DNA of 23,825 nt from Paulinella micropora (Eukaryota; Cercozoa; Imbricatea; Euglyphida), in contig BJOX01000098.1 in the NCBI GenBank assembly GCA_009731375.1, positions 694,921 to 718,745 on the forward strand, in the 5' to 3' direction. Below the pieces are notes generated by a model. That model saw only the letters and a list, made by a program, of their open reading frames with translations. It had not been told where the DNA came from and made no database searches. A program made the position numbers and the translations under genes. Positions 1-9,594 of this stretch are shown here, one piece after another; position 1 is the first letter of the stretch, and the number at the start of each line of letters is the position of its first letter.

Positions 1-127
<127 letters not shown>

Positions 128-660
128 AATTAGCATCAGCGATGCATCTCCTCATTCAAAAGTTCTGCTTTTCAAAAAGGTTCTTTCGAGAAGAACAGTA
201 AACTGCTAACCACTTTATGAACAGTCGGCAGTTCGAGACATGCCAGCGGTGTGGGCACCGCAAGGCTCTCAAGACAAAAAAAAGAGGGATCTGGTGGCGA
301 GACTGGACTGTTTTTGTAATTGTGTCATCTTCCTATGCTTGCATTCCCCTCCAGGTTGTTCCCTAAAGTACCTAATAAGGACGCACCTGGTTTGGGGCTT
401 CTATTTGCTACTCTACCACTACCACTGCCTAGATTCTGCCTATTTCTATTCTATCTAGACTCGAAATAAATTCACAACGGATACACCCAATAACTAGCTA
501 GAATAACCATGTTTCATACTTAATAATACACATCGAACCATATGCAAATGTCACCACACATATACACAGAGTACAACGGGTATTCCTGGTGCCTCTTCCA
601 GTCAACGAGATAAACAGAATAAGATGTTCAGGTAGGTCCGACGTTCGATCACATGATACA
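128..660. other. Non-coding stretch, no gene seen
   Basis: No convincing coding region is present on either strand; the longest open stretches are under 90 codons with no recognisable composition. A perfect small hairpin lies at 246-261, with arms GCGGTG and CACCGC and loop TGGG. I see no RNA gene. Confidence 0.6.
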
Positions 661-1480
661 ACACGATCTACCCTACTCCTAACACAACCCACCAAGGCAA
701 GAAGTCATACAACAGTACTTACAACGCAAGGGAGCAACCCATACATAGATTGTATCAAGTATAAACACGTACAGCATACAACATACATCCCTCACAACAC
801 TCCGGATGAGACTGCAAAACTCACCAACGCATGCACACGTTAGTTAAGCAACACAGAATGAGTGTCATATAGCCCAGCTCCTACCTAAACGAATAACCAA
901 CACGTTGTCAACCTCATTCAAAATGATATCATCACATAATGCAAACGACATGACGTAACCACAGTACAATCAGCCCATGATGACCATCACAATCTAAGTA
1001 TGCACAACAACCACCAGACACTCAGTCAAGACATAACACTCCCGCAACATCTCAATGAACAACCACACATTACCCACACTGAAAATGACTAAATATATGA
1101 AGTAGACGAATCAATACATCCACAGCACTACTTCGCGTTAAGTCATCGATCAATACGCATAACGTGTGCAAACACATAGTAACACACACTCGCAAGGAAC
1201 GCATAAGGGAATGTACTAACTTCCTTCACAACACATCCAAATCCACATAATTCAACCCACAGTAGCACCCGACACTAACAACATCCGCTCAGCTTATAAA
1301 GGCACTTCCCATACAGATACGATCGTCACCTTCCCAAACTCACTCCCACTCAACACAATAAAACCACCCGTACACAACTATATGACTCACGCTGCTAGTG
1401 ATCATTCATAATACAGACACTTCAATCCCTGTCATAACACATTAAGCTTCCACAATACACACTCTCATAGGTAACATCTC
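661..1480. other. Strongly A/C-rich (G-poor) non-coding region
   Basis: The given strand is dominated by A and C. For example, in 1021-1080 I count 46 of 60 bases as A or C and only 4 as G. It is not a simple repeat: there is no fixed period, though CACA and ACAAC words recur. No long ORF is present. It could be an old decayed CA-type microsatellite or a region with strand-biased mutation; I cannot distinguish these. Confidence 0.6.
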
Positions 1481-1522
1481 GGCCACGTGTCAATGGTGGA
1501 AGCTTAGAGTTGAGACTGCGTC

Positions 1523-1579
1523 CACACAGACAGGTATAGCACTGCTTTATCTGACCCCCCTATGTAACCTGTCTATGTG
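1523..1579. repeat. Inverted repeat just left of the 10-N gap
   Basis: The arms CACACAGACAGGT (1523-1535) and ACCTGTCTATGTG (1567-1579) pair at 12 of 13 positions around a 31-base loop. No terminator or known RNA is recognised. It may be a relic transposon end. Confidence 0.5.
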
Positions 1580-1600
1580 CAGGGCCCTTCAAAGAGTTCA

Positions 1601-1610
1601 NNNNNNNNNN
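1601..1610. other. Assembly gap of 10 N
   Basis: Ten unknown bases. The left flank ends CCTTCAAAGAGTTCA and the right flank starts with CCTTCAAAGTGTTCA one base in. The two contig ends are therefore nearly the same 15 bases, so the gap may be a placeholder rather than missing sequence. Confidence 0.95.
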
Positions 1611-2780
1611 TCCTTCAAAGTGTTCAGACACACAAATACATTGAGTATGAATTATTGAACCGCCTTTCCTGATGCGTAGCCAGGTATTAGTAAAGTAATA
1701 CAAATAATAGCGGCGAAAATAATTTGTAATTAATAATAGTTAAAATAATGACAAAAATCATCACACCAAAGCAGTAACGTCACGAAATCATATTAATCAT
1801 TGCTTCAAACATTCACAAATTATCCAAATCAAGAATCGAAACCACCCCCCAGGGTCAGAAAGTCATACCCATCATAAAATCTGTACCTTGTTCCAAATTT
1901 TTTCACTAATTCCTCTATCCTTATTTTCGACGCAACGCCAGTCGTCATGCAACACAATTCTTATAGATACTCCAACCCGCACCCTTCTCCTTTCTTTTCT
2001 CAAAATACATGAATCAGCACATTCTCCCAATAAAATTTTTCATCCCGCGCAGCAACTTGCAACAAATCACTGTATTATTAGATCCATATCTATGTCTCAT
2101 TTCCTACCCACAGATCCGCCCGTCCCGTATCACACTTACAAGTAATCAAGTTACACTACAAAACTTTATTGCTTAGCTAAAGGGTGGGTGGGTGGGGATA
2201 AAAAGTTCCAAAAATAAGAATCTCTCTTTTTGTGTTCGAGGAACTTGCGAAAGTGACGAGAACACTAGGTACATAAAGTCACATATTTTATTACTTGCGT
2301 GACACATGTCGCAACTTTTTCTAGTTCTTGTCGCATCCTTTAGTTCTGATACCTTCAAATTGCTAGAAATGAGCTGATTCCAGAAATTCGTAGTTTGATT
2401 TTAGGCCTGATGTGCCAAATTGGACCAAAACTTGTAATATAAATGGCAATCATTCATAGTCAGTCCTACCATATCAAACATGTTTGTAGAAACGGCTTCA
2501 AATGCAGAAATTCAGACATTTACAATGTTCCTGCTTTTTCTCGTCTGAGGTCGCAAAATAGGTGTTGTTAGAATGTACATGTATTCGTCTACGGCTAGTA
2601 GTACGGATGCTGCGACGCGTACGCGTGCTGCGTGCACGTGGATCCAGGACCAACGCTTATTTCTTTCTGCATGCTTCCCCTTTGATGTGAAATTCGCTGG
2701 ACGCTGCCGCTGGCTCCGGTTCCAGCTCTGCGACAGCTTCCTATACTAGTCTTTGGCGAGTTCAGGACTTGGACCTGCGA
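1611..2780. other. Non-coding stretch, no gene seen
   Basis: The first part (about 1680-2160) is AT-rich, and the last part (about 2590-2780) is richer in CpG and GC. A 12-bp perfect palindrome made of two ACGCGT words lies at 2615-2626. Short open stretches exist on both strands (about 85 and 61 codons), but neither resembles a protein. Confidence 0.55.
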
Positions 2781-2818
2781 ACGTACTGCTTCATTTACCC
2801 CCCCTAGCCCCCTCTTCC

Positions 2819-3596
2819 TAGGCCTTCTCCTCCTCCTCCTCCTCCTCCTCCTCCTCCTTCTTCTTCTTCTTCTTCTTCTTCTTCTTCTTCTTCTTCTTCT
2901 TCTTCTTCTTCTTCTCCTCCTTCACCTCCTCCTTCACCTCCTCCTTCTCCTCCTCCCTCTTCGTCTTCTTCTTCTTCTTCTTCTTCTTCTTCTTCTTCTT
3001 CTTCTTCTCTTCCTCTTGTTCCTCCTCTTGTTCCTGCTCCTCCTGCTCCTTCTTTTCCTACTCGTCCTGCTCCTAGGCCTCCTGCTCCTCGTCCTACTCC
3101 TCTTCCTCCCCCTCGTCCTGTCTATTCTCATCCTCACATCTCCAACTCTTCCGCCTCCTCCTTTTCATACTGCTCGTCCTCTTTATCCTCCTATTCCATC
3201 TTCTCCTACTCCTCTTCCTCCTCCTGCTATTCCTCATCTTCCTCATCCTCTTTCTCGTCTGGCTTCTCTATGTTCTCCTCTTCGTCTCCCTGCTTCTTCT
3301 TCTTCTTCGTCCTTCTCCTCCTCCTCGTCTTTCTTATCTTTCTCGTCTTCTTCATCTTCTTCATCTTCCTCGTCCTCCTCGTTTTCTTCTTCTTTTCTTC
3401 TTCTCCTCCTCTTGCTCCTCCTGCTCCTTCTCCTCCTTCTACTTCTACTTTTTCTTCCTCTTTTTCCCCTTCTTTTCCTTCTTTTCTTCCTCCTCCTCCT
3501 TCTTCTTCTTCTCCTTCTTCTTCTTCTTCTTCTTCTTCTTCTTCTTCTTTGTCTTCTTTGTCTTCTTCGTCTTCTTCTTCTTCTTCTTCTTCTTCT

Positions 3597-3631
<35 letters not shown>

Positions 3632-3688
3632 TTCTTGCTCTTCTTCCGCATCAACTACTACTTCTCCTTCTCCTTCTACTACTATTAT

Positions 3689-3735
<47 letters not shown>

Positions 3736-3810
3736 TTACTACTCAGTGACTACCACTACCACCACTACTGTTGCTGCTGCTGCTGCTGCTGTTTTTGCTG
3801 CTGCTGCCCC
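2819..3810. repeat. Compound microsatellite, polypyrimidine then TAC then TGC
   Basis: About 840 bases are almost purely C/T on the plus strand (TCC, TTC and CTT runs with few interruptions). They are followed by (TAC/ACT)n at about 3670-3744, a short ACC block, and (TGC)n at about 3768-3808. The long open reading frames across this tract in several frames (Leu/Ser/Phe, Arg or Lys homopolymers) are artefacts of the repeat. A homopurine/homopyrimidine tract this long can form triplex DNA. The TGC part lies within 30 bases of the 3' end of the broken minus-strand gene. Confidence 0.95.
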
Positions 3811-4618
3811 CACATTTCCATAGGCAACGTCTTCAACGAGGGCGACGCAAAATGCGGTTCTGGGATGAATGTGCCTTGCCATCCAGCGGTTGATCCCCAG
3901 ATGACATGGAGGACGATGCACTACTGAGACTTGTCACACCTGACTCCGCACGGGCCAAATCAACGCTTTCGTCTGGATCGTCAACGAGTTCGTGTTCAAT
4001 TGCGGCACGAACAGTCACTAGCCAGTCCACAACAGTGAGTCGACGACACCGATGCACGTTTTGGGCAAACTTCGGTAACACATCATTCATTACCTTGACC
4101 TTTAGATCGAAGGTAACAAGTCTTTGTTTCATGTCTTCTTTCGAATCCCAGTCAAGGGCTGCCCCGGCTGGGTACATTCTCGCACGGTCATGAACAATGT
4201 CCTCGATCAGATCAGACAAGAAGTTGTAAGCAATCTGGACTTCCTCACCGCGAGGTTCGATCTTTTGGCCTTGGGACTCAGAAGGAGGCGCAACATTGCC
4301 TCGACTGTGAGTTACCAGTAACAGGGTCTGCTCGACGTGCTGGACGTCGAATCGCATGGGGTCCGTGAGAGAGTGCCTCGCTACAGTGCTGAGGTTTGCT
4401 TCGCAACGCTCTTCAGAAAAGATCCGAGGGTCGTGACAAAAAGCTCTCCACGCCGGATGCTGGTGGCGCCTCCAGTAGTTGAGGGTGAGAAGGTGCAGTC
4501 AGAAAACGTGCGAGTACTCGTTAGCTCTGAAGTGGAGAAGGACATGAAGGGCGCCTTTCAAGTAAGCAAAAATCTGATCAGGCATGTTCTCCCTGATCAC
4601 GCAGCCGAGATCTTGGGC

Positions 4619-4714
4619 CTGAAACATAAAGAAGAAAAATATGACATATTTTCAAACCTCACAAACATGGCTGGCTGACCACTGGCTTGAACCAATCAAA
4701 CAAAACCAGCAAAC
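4619..4714 (-). other. GT-AG intron (96 bp) in the broken gene
   Basis: On the minus strand the donor reads GAG|GTTTGC. The acceptor reads TTTATGTTTCAG|GCC behind a pyrimidine-rich tract (TTTTTCTTCTTTATG). Removing it joins two protein-like exons in phase 0, with Glu before and Ala-Gln-Asp after. Confidence 0.6.
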
Positions 4715-5014
4715 CTCCGATGTTGGCTGCGCAGGGGAAAGCTCTTGATTGAACTGGAAATTGTCGAGAAGGTCAGCTTGAACGTAGGGGTAAGCAAGAC
4801 GAACGTAGGCTATGATCGCTGAAATCGTCTTGAGTCTAAGTTTGATCCTGAACTTTTTGGAAGGAAAAAGCTCATGCCAAAGGGGCCCAAAAACCTGACG
4901 CTTATAATTACGCCAAATCAAGACACAAAGGAACTTGTGAACATGCTAATGGCCCAAGAAGACACACATCCAGGACTTCAAGTGCGACAAAACCCTGCTT
5001 CGATCGTACAAAGC

Positions 5015-5078
5015 CTGTGAGTCAGACATCAATAAAAAAAATATACTATATTTTCGAATGCATGCACAGAATTATTAC
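5015..5078 (-). other. GT-AG intron (64 bp) in the broken gene
   Basis: On the minus strand the donor reads AAG|GTAATA and the acceptor reads TGACTCACAG|GCT after a T-rich tract. The join is phase 0 (Tyr-Lys, then Ala-Leu-Tyr). The downstream exon runs 5014 to 4715. Confidence 0.55.
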
Positions 5079-5643
5079 CTTGTAAATCCGCTTGTAAATG
5101 TTAGAATCTACAGTAAAAAGCTGGAAACGCAAAACCTCGATCGGCGATGCTGTAAATCAAGTTTGATGAGGGCGTCGTTCGACACAATATTCTGGTCCTC
5201 CATTCTCAGATCTTTGAAAACAACTGATTCATAGCCGGGCCGGGTGTCGACTGATATTGTCCGGATGCAAACTAAGCGGAATCTTGGTGCACTGCTTGGA
5301 GACAGAATCATCAAAAAATCGTTTGAAATCAACATTGTTGGTTTGAAGATCTCTCATGTTAGCTTGGGTCAAGGCAACGACCGCGTCTTCAAACAAATAC
5401 TTTGGAAAAGCATCGACCTGGCCTTAGCAAAACACCATGCTGGGATGGTTCTAGCGCTGAGATTTCAAAAACTTGATGCCGAAGACAATCCAAAGGCAGT
5501 TGTTGTAGGGGTCACTTCCAACTTTCGGCACTCCGACGATCCGAAACTTAAAACTGGTCGCGAAGTTGTCGAACCAATTAGATTTCAGGTCGTCGGCTCG
5601 TTTCTCCTCAACACTTACAAAATGATACACACACACACACAAA

Positions 5644-5796
5644 CTGTGCAGCAAGTTTGAGTTGTTGCTCCACTCTGCCTGTTCCCTCTGGACAGGGCAG
5701 AATGGAGCAAACAAGTAACGAAGCTTCAAGGATCAGAACAAGAGCATGTGCATGAAATTTGACTGCAAAGAAAAACTCAGCGGAAGAAATTTGTAA
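5644..5796 (+). repeat. Repeat unit A, copy 1
   Basis: This matches 16495-16653 in the same orientation with scattered substitutions and small indels. Shared blocks include CCACTCTGCCTG, CCCTCTGGACAGGGCAGA, GTAACGAAGCTTCAAGG and ACTCAGCGGAAGAAATTT. The block TCTGCC...GGGCAGA is an imperfect hairpin in both copies. Similarity continues weakly for about 40 bases past the end. It is non-coding as far as I can see. Lying outside the LTRs, it predates the retrotransposon insertion. Confidence 0.8.
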
Positions 5797-5877
5797 TGTC
5801 TTGCCAATGCCCTTGAGCGAATGAAAAACAAGTTTCACCAGGGATGGCGCAACGCCGAAAAAACAGCTATTTAATTT

Positions 5878-6114
5878 TGTATGCATCACCCCCCGGATAG
5901 CCGGTAAAAAGTACCTTTTCCTGGTGACAGGTGCACCAGCTTGTTTTTCAGTATTATTTGTCCGGATTGGACCTGATGCCATTTTATTCCTGGTCTGTTG
6001 CCGTTTTCCTTTTTGGCTTCACTGAGCTAATACAACGAGACATCATTCTCATTCTTGAGGACTGTGTTTGGTTGTATTACCGACTTTTTACGAGCTATCG
6101 TTGGGGGCATTACA
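5878..6114 (+). repeat. 5' LTR (237 bp)
   Basis: It begins TGTATGCATCACCCCCC and ends GGGGGCATTACA, giving TGTA...TACA termini. It is repeated at 16244-16481 with about 98% identity. LTRs normally carry the promoter and the 3' processing signals. I see no clear TATA box or AATAAA inside, so transcription start and polyadenylation sites cannot be placed. An internal CTGGTG...CACCAG hairpin is present. A short open frame through the LTR is present in both copies only because the LTRs are duplicates. Confidence 0.95.
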
Positions 6115-6116
6115 TT

Positions 6117-6134
6117 TGGAGTCCACATCACTAG
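6117..6134 (+). other. Candidate primer-binding site
   Basis: Two bases after the LTR end the sequence reads TGGAGTCCACATCACTAG. TGG would pair with the CCA end of a tRNA primer, as expected for minus-strand synthesis in LTR elements. The pairing tRNA would end ...GGACTCCA, with U as its discriminator base. I cannot name the tRNA from this window. Confidence 0.6.
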
Positions 6135-6900
6135 GGTGATTTCTTTCTGCTTTGCCACACAGGCAACAGAGTGAATTTTCACTGACCTGTCTCACACGGG
6201 GACGTCAGACGAAAACAAATACTCCAACACAGCTCCCTCATAACTCTTTCACAAAACAAATAATTTGATTGGTCTCAAGCAGGTGTCTCGTACCCTCTAG
6301 CCCAATCAGTATCTGTGTGCTCACAAGGAGACATCAGATACAAACTCTCTGTCGTTCTTGCTGTTCTCACACAGAGACCAAGAAGAAGGAGGTGGACAGA
6401 AGAGTGAAGGAACACACACAAAACACAAACAAGCATAGGGACAGGAGCACAACACTCTACCCTTCTAGTTTGTGCATTTATCTGCATTATCTCACACATA
6501 CGTCAGAGTATTTTTGCAAATCTCTGATCGTTTTCTAAAGGTAGGTCTGAGAACCTATCCGACCGACTGTCGACTTCTCAAGGAGAGCTTTTCTAGCTTC
6601 TCTATTACTATCTGTGTGTAGGTCCAAGTGCCTCATACTAGATACAATATAGAAAAGAAGGAGGAGAAAGTAATCTGAGTAAGGAGAACAAGAAATCGGA
6701 GAAAGTCTCAAAGACTATTTTTCTCAAACAAAAACAAACATACAAACAGTGTTTCATAGAGGACAGGGAATCTTATCCTACCCTCTCTATTAGTTTCTCT
6801 CTTCACTAGTCAATCGACTGAAGGAGGAACAGAACACAAACGAACAAAAACCAAACATAGGAGCTGACACTGTCCTCCTGTTGATCACTACTACGACATC
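6135..6900 (+). other. Retrotransposon 5' leader with internal repeats
   Basis: This non-coding leader separates the primer site from gag. A motif close to CTCACAC-GGAGAC-GTCAGA recurs at 6191-6209, 6320-6338, 6366-6383 (partial) and 6491-6508. Such repeats could be packaging or dimerisation elements, which is inference. A possible splice donor (AAAG|GTAGGT) occurs near 6540, unproven. No ATG-started ORF of note precedes gag. Confidence 0.55.
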
Positions 6901-9594
6901 ATGTCGACAGAGACCGCCGAAGTGAGTGAATTCTCGGAGGCAGATCAAAGAAGAGAAGAAGAAGAAGCAGGAGGAGGAGGAGGAGGAAGAGGATTGAATG
7001 AAGGAGGAGGAGGAGGATTGAATGAAGGAGGAGGAGATGAAGGAGTAGGAGGAGGAGTAGAAGAGGGCTGGGATGATGAAGGAAGATATGGAGGAGACGA
7101 AGATGAAGGAGGATTTGAACAAGAAGAGACGGGAGGAGGAGGAGCATATGGTAATCCCTTACCACCTGCCTACACGGGAGGAGGAGGACGAAAAATGATC
7201 GACTTGATTCATAGTGATGGAGAGGAGATCACAGTGGAGGAACAACAGTGGGTGCAAGACCACTATGACCTCACTAAAAAAGAGTTTGATAACAAGATGG
7301 GGGTAGAGAAGGATACCTATGTGTGGATCCCTCAGGATCAAAGAAGAGAGAAAAGTCGTGCTAAAAAGGATGTCTATATCCTATTATCAAACACAGCACA
7401 GCTCCTCGGCAAACTGGTCTCTGATCCAGAAGAGAGAAAGAAGATACAGCATATCAAGTTTGGGGACACACACACCCACCTTGAATTACTCGATGCTATC
7501 TTTGGGGTGTACACTCAAACCCTGATTTGGGAACGTACATACGGCCCACGATGTGAGGGTTACCTCCAGTACACAAACCCAAGAGCAACGGCCAGATTCC
7601 TCGCGACTGGTCAGGAGGCAGTCGATGTAACAAAAATGAAGACCAATCTGGGTTCGAAAAACTCGAGTGGCATATTTAATTTTTTTACAATGGAAATAAA
7701 GGCCTTGGAGGAGGGGAAGGCAGAGATGGAAAAAAGCATTAAGGCAGCAGGAGAAACTCATCCTGTGATTGATGAGTTAGAGAAGACCGACAGAGTTCTG
7801 ACCAAGATCAGACTGTTGATGGGTGCGTTACTGCACAAGGAGGCATGGAAGAGATGGATTCCTACCAAGGATCACTCTGTCCTTAAATCACTTAGTAACG
7901 CACCACCGGTCGCCAACAAAGCAGGTGTTGACCAATATGTGGAGAAATATAATTTTCTCAGATCTGCTTCTGAATTGGTGGCCTTTATCACTCATGCTCA
8001 AAAGCTGGTGATATCTGAGAAGAAGAAGGCGAAAGAGAATGAGGAGTTCGAGAAGACGATGAGACTGGAAAGAATGAAAGCAAAAGTGAGTGGTGCAAAG
8101 ACACACCCTCCGACATATTTGACCCCACCAGCTCCTGCCCCACCAGCCCCTGCACCCTCGGGCTCAACTACGGTGGTGGTCACAAACACGGAGAAGAAGG
8201 ACAGACAGAACATCATAAATGCCTTCAAGGGGAAGAAAGGAGGAGTGGCAAGTCTCATGCTATATGCCAAGACGAGCTCAGACAAAGACTCTGATGCTTC
8301 GCTTTTGAGCAAGCTCAAAGAGATCAATGCCTGCATGAAGGCTTTTCCTTGCGACGAAACGCAGGAATACGAGGCCCTTGTTACTGTTTTTGACCAATCT
8401 CTAGTCTCGGAGGGATTTGATCTGACACAGTACAAGTTTTTGAGAAAGAAGGAGGAGATTAAGAGAAACAATGCAACAGGCCTAGACGCTCAGTGTGAAC
8501 TGGCGGTGGCCACACTCATTTCATATTTTCAATCTCATGGATACCAGCATCTCTGCACTGGTACTCTCATAGGATTTGAAATCTTTGAGACAGTGGCGAT
8601 GAGTTTGAGGAGTGCTGTTGGCTTGGCGGCGACCCTTACGGAGGTAGTTTCCTCCTATGGGCTATTCTATGGCCGCAAGTCGATCATCCTCTATTTCTTT
8701 TCGGCGTTACACACAGTTAACCCGAGTAAGCTTACTCAGCTCATACAACAATGCTCGACGTTTAGCTCAGTGAAGTCCAAGAACTTCCTCGAGACACACG
8801 TGTTCGAAAATACGGTTCAAAGCGTTGCTCCGTCAGCACTGTTTCAAGAAGTGATGAGTGCATGCTCAAACATGGACTCGCTCACGGAGGCACATACGGC
8901 ACAGGCAGGCGGTGTACCTGTTGGCGCACAAGCCACGTACACAAACAGAGTTGCCGGTTGGAAGAGACAGAGAGAGCCAGACCTGAAGACCGCATGTTGG
9001 AGGTGGTTCGCGGGCTTGCAGTGTAAGGCACAGATGGAGAACAGAGACTGCTCTTTCAATCATGATAGGCAGAACCCAACAGCAAGGGCAAATTTTCTGA
9101 GCAGGACGGAAGGCAAGGAACCGGGCCTTTTCAATATGCTTCAGATTGCCGCTGTGAACGAAGGTTGGTATGCCAATATGTGTGATGATGAGGAGTTACG
9201 AGAGGCAATCATTACCTACATGAAGAGGATGAAGGAGAAGAAGGAGGAAAGGGAGAGACAAAAGAACTTAAAGGCCTCTCAAAGAGGACGAGAAGGAGGA
9301 GCAGGAGGAGGAGGAGGAGGAGGAGGAGGAGGAGGACGAGGACGAGGAACATGGAGAGGAGCCTCGAGGTGGCAGGGAACCCCTCAGAGAGGAAGAGGAG
9401 GAGGTCGGGGATATACCCCTTATGGAGGGAGAGCTGTTCGAGCTCCAGCCCCCCCACCCAGAGGAGGAGGAGGCTCGTGGGCAAGCTCCAACCCAAATTT
9501 CGGTCGAGCTCAGGCCTACAACACTGCCTCGGAGACCGATACGTCATCCTACCCGGACACTACTCAAGGTAATCGTTTCGAGGTGGTGGAATGA
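6901..9594 (+). CDS. gag: Gag-like structural protein with CCCH finger and RGG tail
   Basis: This 897-residue protein is inferred to coat and package the retrotransposon RNA in cytoplasmic particles. The ATG at 6901 has A at -3 and is the first good start after the leader. Residues about 15-60 are a Glu/Gly-rich low-complexity segment, and acidic/Gly-rich text continues to about 100. Residues about 100-400 are charged and probably mostly helical. A Pro/Ala linker lies at about 401-425. Residues about 430-690 are a more hydrophobic, probably helical capsid-like region. Cys699-Cys708-Cys717-His721 form a C-x8-C-x8-C-x3-H finger. From about 800 to 870 the protein is Arg/Gly-rich (RGG-box-like) with an 11-Gly run. 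Gag proteins usually carry CCHC knuckles, so the CCCH finger plus RGG tail probably supplies the nucleic-acid binding. The Gag call rests on position before pol and this architecture; I see no specific capsid motif. It ends with UGA, in frame with pol. Confidence 0.85.
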   Translation: MSTETAEVSEFSEADQRREEEEAGGGGGGRGLNEGGGGGLNEGGGDEGVGGGVEEGWDDEGRYGGDEDEGGFEQEETGGGGAYGNPLPPAYTGGGGRKMIDLIHSDGEEITVEEQQWVQDHYDLTKKEFDNKMGVEKDTYVWIPQDQRREKSRAKKDVYILLSNTAQLLGKLVSDPEERKKIQHIKFGDTHTHLELLDAIFGVYTQTLIWERTYGPRCEGYLQYTNPRATARFLATGQEAVDVTKMKTNLGSKNSSGIFNFFTMEIKALEEGKAEMEKSIKAAGETHPVIDELEKTDRVLTKIRLLMGALLHKEAWKRWIPTKDHSVLKSLSNAPPVANKAGVDQYVEKYNFLRSASELVAFITHAQKLVISEKKKAKENEEFEKTMRLERMKAKVSGAKTHPPTYLTPPAPAPPAPAPSGSTTVVVTNTEKKDRQNIINAFKGKKGGVASLMLYAKTSSDKDSDASLLSKLKEINACMKAFPCDETQEYEALVTVFDQSLVSEGFDLTQYKFLRKKEEIKRNNATGLDAQCELAVATLISYFQSHGYQHLCTGTLIGFEIFETVAMSLRSAVGLAATLTEVVSSYGLFYGRKSIILYFFSALHTVNPSKLTQLIQQCSTFSSVKSKNFLETHVFENTVQSVAPSALFQEVMSACSNMDSLTEAHTAQAGGVPVGAQATYTNRVAGWKRQREPDLKTACWRWFAGLQCKAQMENRDCSFNHDRQNPTARANFLSRTEGKEPGLFNMLQIAAVNEGWYANMCDDEELREAIITYMKRMKEKKEERERQKNLKASQRGREGGAGGGGGGGGGGGRGRGTWRGASRWQGTPQRGRGGGRGYTPYGGRAVRAPAPPPRGGGGSWASSNPNFGRAQAYNTASETDTSSYPDTTQGNRFEVVE
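9592..9594 (+). promoter_or_regulatory. Candidate UGA readthrough site between gag and pol
   Basis: Gag and pol share one reading frame, and this UGA is the only stop between them. The next codons are CUG-GAG-GGG. Pol stays open from 9595, but its first ATG is at 9775. UGA followed by C is known as a leaky stop context. Readthrough would give a minor Gag-Pol product, as in gammaretroviruses. Initiation at a near-cognate codon or an unseen splice is the alternative. Confidence 0.6.

Larger units (their letters stand above)
3833..5612 (-). pseudogene. Broken multi-exon protein gene, family unknown
   Basis: Read on the minus strand, this is a spliced coding region with fossil damage. The clearest part is 5014 down to 3833. 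Exon 5014-4715 includes FGPLWHELFPSKKFRIKLRL, and exon 4618-3833 includes NYWRRHQHPAWRAF and FSEERCEANLSTVARHS. They join in phase 0 across a 96-bp intron. Exon 5014-4715 also joins phase 0 to an upstream piece ending IYKRIYK (to 5079) across a 64-bp intron. Two in-frame stops break it: TAG at 4948-4946 and TGA at 4501-4499. Further upstream the best protein-like text changes frame near 5235 and near 5130 and carries another stop near 5451, so the 5' part is more decayed or has introns I have not resolved. It ends at TGA 3835-3833 after a Ser-rich tail. I do not recognise the family; a transposon-derived protein is possible. The 5' end abuts repeat unit A. Confidence 0.6.

Noticed and set aside
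3016-3927. Several long ORFs (Leu/Ser/Phe or Arg/Lys homopolymers) across the pyrimidine tract
   Set aside because: They arise in many frames on both strands from the trinucleotide repeat itself.
5931-6134. Short ORF with MPFYSWSVAVFLFG, also found near 16307
   Set aside because: It lies inside both LTRs, so the second copy is not independent evidence of coding.
6899-7165. Minus-strand Leu-rich ORFs opposite the start of gag
   Set aside because: They are shadows of the Glu/Gly-rich gag N-terminus.
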